DNA of 64,000 nucleotides from Spraguea lophii. Taxonomy: Eukaryota; Microsporidia; Spragueidae. Position 1 is the stretch's first letter. Each line of letters starts with the position of its first letter. The notes below the pieces were generated by a model. It was not told where the DNA came from, did no database searches, and saw only the letters and a list, made by a program, of their open reading frames with translations. A program made the translations under genes and the position numbers. The DNA lies in NCBI GenBank assembly GCA_001887945.1, contig LDOQ01000005.1:85203-149202 (forward strand), read 5' to 3'. Of this stretch, positions 30,585 to 38,926 are shown in pieces.

Positions 30585-30884
30585 ATGTGTCGTATACTAA
30601 ATTACTCTTTTCAATTAAAGAATTTTTTCTTTCCATTTGATATAGAAGGTGTATATTTTCTTATTTTGATACCAATAATATTTGCCATATCTGTGTACGT
30701 TGAAATATATTCTAATGTAAAAAATTCTTGTTTAAAAATTATATTGAAATTTATGCAATATTCTATTATGATGGTAATGATGAGTTGTAATTTATATTTA
30801 ATCTTTGGTGCAATAATAGGTAAAGTAATAGGAAGTAAAATTCGTGAGGAGAAGAAAAAAAGAGAATTGTATATCATTCCGTAA
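30585..30884 (+). CDS. Ctr-type copper transporter, minimal
   Basis: The 99-residue protein has three predicted membrane helices (~22-42, ~54-68, ~69-86). The second has the Ctr signature Met-x3-Met (M62-M66, in IMMVMMSC) and the third has the G-x3-G packing motif (G75-G79-G83, in GAIIGKVIG). Ctr proteins trimerise to import Cu(I) across the plasma or vacuolar membrane. It lacks the Met-rich N-terminal ectodomain, so it resembles the short Ctr2-like forms. The short basic C-terminus has no Cys/His cluster. No CCC precedes the ATG, but a TATA-like stretch (30557-30574) does. It converges with the kinase gene, 28 bp apart. Confidence 0.7.
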   Translation: MCRILNYSFQLKNFFFPFDIEGVYFLILIPIIFAISVYVEIYSNVKNSCLKIILKFMQYSIMMVMMSCNLYLIFGAIIGKVIGSKIREEKKKRELYIIP

Positions 30885-30912
30885 TAGTTACATAATAATA
30901 TTTATTAATAAA

Positions 30913-31740
30913 TCATTCTTCAAGTAGTTTAATCATCGCTACAATCACTTTTAGAGATGGTCTCGATTCTGGGTCTCTCTGGAATATTAGCTGGCATATT
31001 TTTTTAGGTTCGATATCTAAATCGGAAAAATCTACTTCCAAATGAAAAACATTGTAAAGGGTCTTTGCGAAATTTGTGCCAATGAAAGGTATCGTTCCTG
31101 TAAAAATAAAAAATATAACACATCCCAATGCCCAAGTGTCTATTGCTTCTAAAAATACATATTTTATAGAAGAATCAATTCGTGAAGCTTCTGGTGGTGC
31201 GAATCCAGGTGTTCCTTTATGTGTTAGACCTTTTGAAGGTATTTTATTTGTAGGTTGATCTATGATTGCACATCCAAAATCTATAATTTTTACTTTATCT
31301 TTATGAATTAGAATATTATTGGGTGTTAGATCTCCATGATAGATATTTTTTGAATGAAGGTATTGGAGACCATCTGTTATCTGGAGAAGATAATTTTTTA
31401 TGGTTGCAATATCAAAAGGCTTTTTTTCTTTAATATTAAATCTTTCAAATACTATTCTCTGGAGAGTATATCCTCTAAACGATTCCAAAAGTAAATAAGA
31501 ATTATCCTCATCTTCAAACTGAGTAACAAACTTTATGATATTTTCATGTCTATCTAATTTCTTAAATGCTTCTATTTCACTCTCAATAAATTTATGGTTT
31601 ATTTGACTGATAGTTTTACATGTAATTTTTAAAGCATATCGTTCTTCATCTGTATTATCTACAACCTCATACACAGTAGAATATCTTCCTTCACCCAATA
31701 AACCGCATGTTTGATATGGTCCTATTACCAACTTCTCCAT
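30913..31740 (-). CDS. Serine/threonine protein kinase
   Basis: The 275-residue protein is a complete kinase domain with almost nothing else. It has a glycine-rich loop GEGRYSTVY (16-24), the ATP-binding lysine K38 in YALKI, the catalytic loop YHGDLTPNNIL (D137, N142), IDFG (D154) and APPEA in place of APE (~181-185). The loop reads HGD rather than HRD, so it lacks the arginine used for activation-segment control; constitutive or scaffold-driven activity is possible. I could not assign a subfamily. acccccaATG gives a strong start. Confidence 0.92.
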   Translation of the reverse strand: MEKLVIGPYQTCGLLGEGRYSTVYEVVDNTDEERYALKITCKTISQINHKFIESEIEAFKKLDRHENIIKFVTQFEDEDNSYLLLESFRGYTLQRIVFERFNIKEKKPFDIATIKNYLLQITDGLQYLHSKNIYHGDLTPNNILIHKDKVKIIDFGCAIIDQPTNKIPSKGLTHKGTPGFAPPEASRIDSSIKYVFLEAIDTWALGCVIFFIFTGTIPFIGTNFAKTLYNVFHLEVDFSDLDIEPKKICQLIFQRDPESRPSLKVIVAMIKLLEE

Positions 31741-32309
31741 TGGGGGTGAATATTTTTTCCATCTTTTTATGCTAATAAATTAACGTTAAAAAGAATTGAT
31801 AATTTCTTTAGGAAATAAAAAATAAATAGATTATACCGTTTAAAAATAGATGGTAGAATAATAACAATATATTTTATTACATTATCATTTATAAAATTTT
31901 ACTTTAAATTTATTTTTGAATAATTCCTTAGAACTAATTATCTATTTCTATATAATTTATAAGGTTTAGCATTAAAATATAAGAATAATAGTATCTCCCA
32001 TAGAAATTGTTTATAAGAAAAATAGTATCTTCAATAGAAATTATTTCTAAAACAACACAATTAAATATTTATTTTATTACTTTAAATATCCTATCAACAT
32101 TTATTATCTATTAAAAAATTTTAGATCTTCTTTTTTAAAAATATTTTTATTACAAATAAAATAAATGATATATTCTTAATAATTTTATAACACATATTCA
32201 TTCAATAAAATATATTTATTTTACAATAATTATCTTTGTTAGCTTTATATCAAATACACAAACAAACAAACTATACTGACTATATAAGCTCATACAAATA
32301 AACACTCCA
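31741..32309. other. Divergent intergenic region
   Basis: This is A+T-rich. The phrase 'ataagaaYaatagtatctYYcatagaaattRttt' is duplicated near 31980-32045. There is no gene and no CCC before the next ATG. Confidence 0.45.
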
Positions 32310-33848
32310 ATGATAGAAATCAACAAGCAACTTATTCCAAAGATAATCGTGTCTCTTATTTTATATATTATTCTAATGGCTAGTATGCATATAGGAATGA
32401 TGAAAAGAAAGGCTTATATGGAGAAAATATATGGAAAGAAAGAATTTGTTAATAGAAAACTAGAAATACCAAATTTATTGTATCCACTTAAAAAATATAG
32501 TAACTATATTAAAGAACTTGTAAGAGAGAAAGATAAAAGACTGGGAAAGGGATTATTGGATAATAATTCCACTGATATAAAATATATAAAAGATAGTTAT
32601 GATAATGAGGTAATTAATGAACATCAAAGTAATGATCGTATTCTTTATACAATCGCAAATAGAAATAATCATAATAGAAGTTTATTACAAAAACATATCT
32701 TAAAGGAAAATGATAAAAATATAAGTAATATCGATGATAATATTAATGATGGTAAAAATACATATGATATAAACAAAGATAATACAAACAATAAAAATGT
32801 TACAGGTATTGATAATATTAACAATACATATGATAAAAATAAAAATAATACAGATAATAGAAATATTATAGATATTATAGATAATAATATTAATAGAAAT
32901 ACGAATGTGGGTGTAATATATAATAATAAAGATATAAAAATTAAAGATAGAAATAATATTAAGAAAGATTTATTACAAAGACATATCCTAAAAAATAAAG
33001 ATAAAAATATAACTGATATAGAGAATGTGAATGATAAAATTATGAGAAATAGGAATAATAAAATATATAAAAATAATTATAATCATAATACATTTGATAA
33101 TTCTTTATTTCTGATTAAGAAAAAAAATACTATCATTGATAATAATTATAATATTTTATCTCAAAATAAGAAGATAAAAGATATAATAGATACTAATAAA
33201 ATATTAACACCTACATTATCTAATACAAAGAAATCTACAATAAAAAATAATAAGAATTATTTTAGAAAGAAACCAGGAAGAAAAAATAAAATATATTTCA
33301 AGAATATAAAAGAAAAAGATAGAGATAGACTTAAAAATATAAAAGATAATTATGATGTAGAAGATATTAGAGAAATAAATAATATATATGATATTTATGG
33401 TATAAAAGATTATAAAGATAGAGGTAGATTTAAAAATATTGAAGATATTTATGATATAAAAGATTATAAAGATTATAAAGATATGAGAGATATAGGATAT
33501 TCGAAAAATTATAAAAATACAAAAACAAAAGATATTTATAATATAGAAGATCTAAAAAGTGTAAAGGATTATAAATATTATAAAGATAGAAATAGATTTA
33601 AAAATACAAAAATAAAAGATATTTATGATATAGAAAATTATAAAGATATTAGCGAAATAAATGATACAAGTGATATAGAAGATATAAACAATTATAAAGA
33701 TCGAGGTAGACTTAAAAATATATATGACATCTATGATATAGGATATTTAAAAGATAAAATAATATCAATGAAACCTAATACATCATATCTAAGGAATAAA
33801 TATAAAAATAGGGAAGATGAAAGATATTTAGATTATTGGGATATATGA
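32310..33848 (+). CDS. Membrane-anchored low-complexity repeat protein
   Basis: The 512-residue protein is of unknown family. A hydrophobic stretch at ~10-28 (KIIVSLILYIILMASMHIG) can serve as signal anchor. The rest is hydrophilic and rich in Asn, Asp, Lys and Tyr. It has an internal duplication: SLLQKHILKENDKNISNID (~125-143) and DLLQRHILKNKDKNITDIE (~222-240). The C-terminal ~180 residues are degenerate repeats built on 'KN-x-(K/E)DIYDI-(E/K)-DYKD-x-(R)-RFKN'. It may be secreted or on the surface; function unknown. It lacks a CCC signal. Repeats at both DNA and protein level suggest slippage-driven growth. Confidence 0.65.
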   Translation: MIEINKQLIPKIIVSLILYIILMASMHIGMMKRKAYMEKIYGKKEFVNRKLEIPNLLYPLKKYSNYIKELVREKDKRLGKGLLDNNSTDIKYIKDSYDNEVINEHQSNDRILYTIANRNNHNRSLLQKHILKENDKNISNIDDNINDGKNTYDINKDNTNNKNVTGIDNINNTYDKNKNNTDNRNIIDIIDNNINRNTNVGVIYNNKDIKIKDRNNIKKDLLQRHILKNKDKNITDIENVNDKIMRNRNNKIYKNNYNHNTFDNSLFLIKKKNTIIDNNYNILSQNKKIKDIIDTNKILTPTLSNTKKSTIKNNKNYFRKKPGRKNKIYFKNIKEKDRDRLKNIKDNYDVEDIREINNIYDIYGIKDYKDRGRFKNIEDIYDIKDYKDYKDMRDIGYSKNYKNTKTKDIYNIEDLKSVKDYKYYKDRNRFKNTKIKDIYDIENYKDISEINDTSDIEDINNYKDRGRLKNIYDIYDIGYLKDKIISMKPNTSYLRNKYKNREDERYLDYWDI

Positions 33849-34062
33849 TAATATTATCAGGGTGTAAAATATATTATTAAATAAATTGTTAATAATAAAA
33901 TAATGATATTTATATTTTAAATATTGATAATATAAAAGATAATAAAAGTATATTTTATATTTAATATATATTACATGTGAACATAAAATATATATGACCT
34001 TACCTAACCTAAATATATTATATATAATTAAATATAAAATATTTTATTTCCCTTATTACAAC

Positions 34063-34437
34063 TTATACTATTAAACCTTTATATTCATTATATTTTATAC
34101 TTATCTCGTTTCTTATTTTACCAAAATTTATATACTCTGGTGCCAATGGTTTGATTATTTCATTTTTAAATATTTTATGTATTTCTTCTACGAAGGATTT
34201 TAATTGTCTACCTTCCCATTTACTAACAAATATTATTTTATATCCACAATTCATAATATATAATGTTATTTCATATTCCATATAATAATCTATTATACCA
34301 TTTCTATATTCTTCTATAATATCTATGGAACTATATACAAGTAATCTTAATTTGGATAGAATATATTCATTTTCGGGAAAGAAGGGGTGTTCGTAGATTA
34401 TGTCATTTTTTGTGTCAGTGATAACAAGATATTCCAT
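34063..34437 (-). CDS. TRS20: TRAPP complex sedlin-like subunit (TRAPPC2/Trs20 type)
   Basis: The 124-residue protein has the length and pattern of a longin-fold TRAPP subunit. Strand MEYLVITD, then an acidic helix with YILSKLRLLVYSSIDIIEEY, then the central strands YYMEYEITLYIMNCGYKIIFVSK, then a helix FVEEIHKIFKNEIIKPLAPE, and a last segment INFGKIRNEISIKY. This order fits sedlin, where a C-terminal helix is followed by 'N-P-F' and a final helix. TRAPP is a Rab GEF and tether in ER-Golgi traffic. TRAPPC2L/Tca17 or another longin protein is possible. accc immediately precedes the a of aATG. Confidence 0.6.
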   Translation of the reverse strand: MEYLVITDTKNDIIYEHPFFPENEYILSKLRLLVYSSIDIIEEYRNGIIDYYMEYEITLYIMNCGYKIIFVSKWEGRQLKSFVEEIHKIFKNEIIKPLAPEYINFGKIRNEISIKYNEYKGLIV

Positions 34438-35091
34438 TGGGTAAAATAATATAAAAAAATAAAATATATTATGTGTTGTGATTGTTTTATGGTGTGATAT
34501 CAGAAAAACTATTATATGGAAAATATTCTTTTTGTGATTCTTAGAAATATATTTTTTATTCGTAATACCTCTATGATGTGTTAGTTGTAAGATTCTATAA
34601 TAAGTGGGAGACGGGTTGTCTCATTCTTGAATAGAAAGGATATTATTTCTTATTTTTGATTATAAATTTTAATTACAATGAATAGAACGAGATATTTAAT
34701 ATTATTTACTTTAATTTAAATTATAAAAAATAGATGGAATTAAGATATTATTTAATAAATGTTTATTACCTATATCCTTTTTATATGGGAAATGACGAAC
34801 AAGGTTCAACTTACTCATACTTTTTTAATATTTTTTTATCCGCGATCTTTTAAAAAGGGGTATAATTTTTAAAACAACATTTTCAATGTAAGATAATATA
34901 ATTTATTTTATATTTAAAAGATTGAATGTATATTATTAATTTTATTATATTATAATAGATATAATTTATTGTATTAAAAATATATTTTTTAATTAAAATA
35001 CTAAAAAAATACTTTGATTAAAAAAAAGGATATTTCTGACCAATAATATTTTATTAATATTCTTATAAATGCTTCTATTTGATTTTCCTCC
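34438..35091. other. Divergent intergenic region
   Basis: A+T-rich with some less biased sequence around 34600-34860 but no frame or RNA I can identify. The MscS-type gene starts at a cctccATG. Confidence 0.45.
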
Positions 35092-36645
35092 ATGAATGAA
35101 ATGAACAATTCGGCTTTAAGTATCCTATCAGAAAATCTTCATGAATCTAGAAATGATATAGTAACTGAGGAATCACAATCCATCTTCAAACTTTTTTTAA
35201 ATGTTTTTTCTGCAATAATTTGTAGTGTAACATTCGGCATAATGACAAGTTTGTATAACAAAGACAAATTAGGAGAAAAATATTTTATTCCAATAGCAAC
35301 AGTATTAATATTCGTAATTTGCTATGTAATAATAGATCTGTTCATATTTTTATATTCTTATATATTAAGTGATGCAAGTACAAGATTTACATATTTTTAT
35401 ATCACTAATGCACATTTTCTTCTAAAGGTTACAATTTTTTCATTAGTAGGATCTATACTCTTAAAACAGATTAGAAAGCAGAGTAAAATGGATAAGGCTA
35501 TTGAAAATGTTGCAGAAGAGGCCAAGCCAGAAGCTAATGAAATTATGAAAATGATGGAAAGTTTAAAAAGTTTAGATGCATCACAATATCTTATGGCATT
35601 ATTCGTATTTTGTATTGTAATGGTAATAGCTTCATTGATAGTATATTTTATATGTTTTAGAATTCATAGAATACTTTATAAAGAAAGGATTATTCAGGAC
35701 GAAAAAAAATATGGTTGTGTTAAAGATTTAAATAAGAAGACAGGTGTTCGATTTACAGCAAATACATCTAATGATGCAGCAGAATTATTTGAAATACTGA
35801 CAGAAGGAAATAGATCCGTTTTAGGTTTGTCGGATTTTATAAGAAACTTTGGAAGTGAAAAAGGAGAAGAAATGTTTCTTCATTTCGATATAGACAAGAA
35901 TGGAAGTGTTACAAAAGAAGAATTTATTCAGACATATACAAGTATATTAAATGAAGGTAAAAGATTAAGGGCAGCTATTATTAATAATTCACAGGAAATT
36001 AGCAAGTTGAAAATTATTGTATATTGTGCATTTTTCCCACTTGCATTATTCTTAGGTCTTCTCTTTCTAAAAATGAACGAATATTTTAAAACAGGACTTG
36101 CAATGATAGGTGTTGTAACAGTACCTCTTGGCTTCATGCTTAATGGTGTAGCTTCTGAAATTTTTCATACATTCATTTATGTTTATCTTGTACGTCCATT
36201 CGATGTTGGTGATACAATAGAATTAGATGGACGTTTATATGATGTTCATGAAGTCGGATTTTTATATACAACCTTTCTATTGGATTCAAAATACCATATT
36301 CATGCTAACAATAAATTAAGAGAAAAGGCATTCAGTAATTTACGTAGAAGTGAACATATAACAGCAGAATACACAAAAAGTATAAAATATGAAGGTTCTT
36401 TAAAAAAGATATCAGCTTTGAAAGAATACATAAAAATATTCTTAAAAGAAAATAGAAAACTTTATGAAAAAAGATTTACAATATCCAATTACAAAATAAC
36501 CAACAGAGGTCAAACAATGGAGATTACAATAAAAATCATATTAAAGTGCCCATACAATGAAATAGATGAATCTAAAAAGAGAAAGGATAAATTTGAACTT
36601 TTTCTTCATGATGCAATAACAAAAAATGGAATAGAATACAGTTAA
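35092..36645 (+). CDS. MscS-family mechanosensitive channel with EF-hand (fungal Msy-type)
   Basis: The 517-residue protein has N-terminal membrane helices (~28-50, ~62-90, ~98-122, ~165-190). A single canonical EF-hand, DIDKNGSVTKEEF, lies at residues 266-278 with all calcium ligands present. A helix pair and the MscS pore/beta domain follow, with GVVTVPLGFMLNGVASEIFHTF and VYLVRPFDVGDTIELDGRLYDV. The C-terminal alpha/beta domain (~420-515) completes the fold. Domain order equals the eukaryotic Msy1/Msy2 channels of ER or plasma membrane that respond to hypo-osmotic stress through Ca2+. It is shorter than yeast-type Msy (~900-1000). There is no Asn-rich insert. The gene converges with the CAP-Gly gene, 31 bp apart. 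Confidence 0.92.
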   Translation: MNEMNNSALSILSENLHESRNDIVTEESQSIFKLFLNVFSAIICSVTFGIMTSLYNKDKLGEKYFIPIATVLIFVICYVIIDLFIFLYSYILSDASTRFTYFYITNAHFLLKVTIFSLVGSILLKQIRKQSKMDKAIENVAEEAKPEANEIMKMMESLKSLDASQYLMALFVFCIVMVIASLIVYFICFRIHRILYKERIIQDEKKYGCVKDLNKKTGVRFTANTSNDAAELFEILTEGNRSVLGLSDFIRNFGSEKGEEMFLHFDIDKNGSVTKEEFIQTYTSILNEGKRLRAAIINNSQEISKLKIIVYCAFFPLALFLGLLFLKMNEYFKTGLAMIGVVTVPLGFMLNGVASEIFHTFIYVYLVRPFDVGDTIELDGRLYDVHEVGFLYTTFLLDSKYHIHANNKLREKAFSNLRRSEHITAEYTKSIKYEGSLKKISALKEYIKIFLKENRKLYEKRFTISNYKITNRGQTMEITIKIILKCPYNEIDESKKRKDKFELFLHDAITKNGIEYS

Positions 36646-36676
36646 ATAAAAACTATTCTATTCATTCTTTTATCTT

Positions 36677-37648
36677 TTAGTAAAATACACTTTTATCTAC
36701 AATTACTCCTTCTCTTTCAAATATTTCTTTTAAATCATCTAATTTCTTAATATCTTTCTTGTCAGATACAATATCATTTATAACTTCTAACAACAAAATA
36801 GCTGTAGAATTCTTATTTCCCTTTAATTTCTTTGCATCTTCAATAATTCCTGATAAACATTTATTCATATCCGCCATCTCTTCAACAGTTTCTTTTGTAA
36901 AATTTTTAATATTGTCCATTATTTTATCTTTCTCATTTTCCATTTCTGTTATTTTTTCTTTGTAATTTTCTAATTTTGCAATATAAAATTTCTTTTCAAC
37001 CTCTGTTACATATTTCCCCCTAGATTTTACTATTTCATCATTTTCATCAATCAATCCACTGATTTCTAAAATAGTCTCATCCATTTCATCTATTAGTTTT
37101 TTCCCCTTAACAGTAGAATTTTTAACAAGATTGATATTTTTCTTTGCAACATTCCATGGTTTATGATTTTCTAATATTTTCTTAATTTCCACTTTCTCTT
37201 TACTACTACTTCGAGTTTCATATTTTTTATTTTCATAAACATTATCTTTTCTCGTAATAGAATCATATTTATAATTTTTATCTACCACAATATTTTCCAC
37301 TTGATTTTTATATCCAATATCATTTACTGGTGTAATCTCATTAGTATAATCTTCATTTATACTCGTCATCTGATAATCTTCTCCAATAGTATAATCAGAA
37401 CGGTCCAAACTATCTTTCAAGGTTTTTGTAACCAAATGTTTAAGTTTGTCTTTCCTAGCAAACAAACCATACTTTCTACCTTTACAATTAAAATATCGTT
37501 TATTGTTATAACATCCATCATTTGTTCCTACAGGAGATGTAAGTGCTATACCAACCCATTCCCCTTCTTTTCCTCTTAATTTTCCAATATATCGTATAGT
37601 TCCAACATATTTATCTCCAATAGCTATACTATCATTAATTTGAAACAT
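36677..37648 (-). CDS. CAP-Gly domain coiled-coil protein (CLIP/Bik1- or dynactin-like)
   Basis: The 323-residue protein begins directly with a CAP-Gly domain (~1-70): VGTIRYIGKLRGKEGEWVGI, then GTNDGCYNNKRYFNCKGR, then YGLFARKDKL. The hallmark GKNDG reads GTNDG; the glycines and the NDG core remain. A disordered linker (~75-160) and a coiled coil (~165-320) follow. Such proteins bind the EEY/F tails of tubulin or EB1 at microtubule plus ends. Without zinc knuckles or other domains I cannot choose between Bik1/CLIP-170 and p150Glued. accc directly abuts the ATG. Confidence 0.88.
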   Translation of the reverse strand: MFQINDSIAIGDKYVGTIRYIGKLRGKEGEWVGIALTSPVGTNDGCYNNKRYFNCKGRKYGLFARKDKLKHLVTKTLKDSLDRSDYTIGEDYQMTSINEDYTNEITPVNDIGYKNQVENIVVDKNYKYDSITRKDNVYENKKYETRSSSKEKVEIKKILENHKPWNVAKKNINLVKNSTVKGKKLIDEMDETILEISGLIDENDEIVKSRGKYVTEVEKKFYIAKLENYKEKITEMENEKDKIMDNIKNFTKETVEEMADMNKCLSGIIEDAKKLKGNKNSTAILLLEVINDIVSDKKDIKKLDDLKEIFEREGVIVDKSVFY

Positions 37649-38926
37649 GGGTTTATATTTATTTGTAATTCTTAGATTTTATAAAAATAATGAAGTTAAA
37701 TATTTATAACATTCATAAGCTATGGTATTTTATAAAATAATAAATATTATAAATTTTAAAGAAAATATATATTATAAAGATTAATAAATCATTATAATTC
37801 TCAGATTATAATGTTTATGTGTAAAAGAGTAATTTAGAAAAAGGACGAGATAAAGTTGTATAGAATATTTTTTTAAAATCTTAAAGTAACATCTTATAAA
37901 AATAATATATTATCTTAATTAAATTTATAATAATATTAAGAATATAACTTTAAACATTTCTGTTTATTTCGGGTATTAAATGTAAAATGTATTCATCTCT
38001 TTCTATTATGGTGAATTATGAAAAAATATCTGTGTAAATTATCATATACTGTTTTTATCAATAATTTAAAAATATCTATATATATTTAAGGACCTGAAGT
38101 TTTTAAATGATATCACAGTATATTAGTATATTATTTTATATATTATATAACTAGCATTATATTGAAACAATTAATATATTAAAATTATGGCTTTGGATCT
38201 TAATAAAAAAATATTATGTATATTTATTGATTTATTTCATATTATAGAATTATATCTATAAATTAACTCGGATACAAATTTAATCCACGATTATCGCAAA
38301 TAAAATGCTTTATTTTTAGTTTTATTGAGGTTAAAACCAACTTATTATACAGATTTATAATCAAATAAGAAAAAAAACAAAATATGTTTTCCGATTTTAA
38401 AGAAATGATACATATTTTATAATATTTTATATATAATCGATTGTAGTATCACAAATATAATTATCCGTAACATATGCAATTCATGTAATTCCACTTGAGT
38501 TAGCTGTTAGTTTCAGCTAAAATAGTTCGATAAAAAATATATTATTAATCATGTCAATATAATTTTTTTATTTTTGAAAATAATTATTAAATAGCCAGAA
38601 AAAACATCATACTATAAAATCTTGTCGCAAAGAAGTATCTTCTTACTTTTGAATGGTTGTTTAAATATATAAAAAGTGAACAAATATGGATAGAAATATT
38701 AAAAACCCCGATGTTCAATGGAATATTATTTGAAATGTTTTTTAGATCATTTTGGTATTATATAAATATTACACATCTAAAGATAATTTATAAAAATATA
38801 AAAAATAATAGCAATTTTTAATTACTACAATAATAAATTTCAATACTTTTTATTAACATTAAAATAAATATCGCTTACTTATTAGTACGCAATACTTTCA
38901 GAAAGTATAGTTAAATATATAATTTC
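37649..38926. other. 1.3-kb gene-poor region before the LRR gene
   Basis: There is no gene. The sequence is more mixed than typical spacers (for example 38275-38300 and 38450-38530 include less biased stretches), which suggests old decayed elements, but I could not identify any. Confidence 0.45.
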
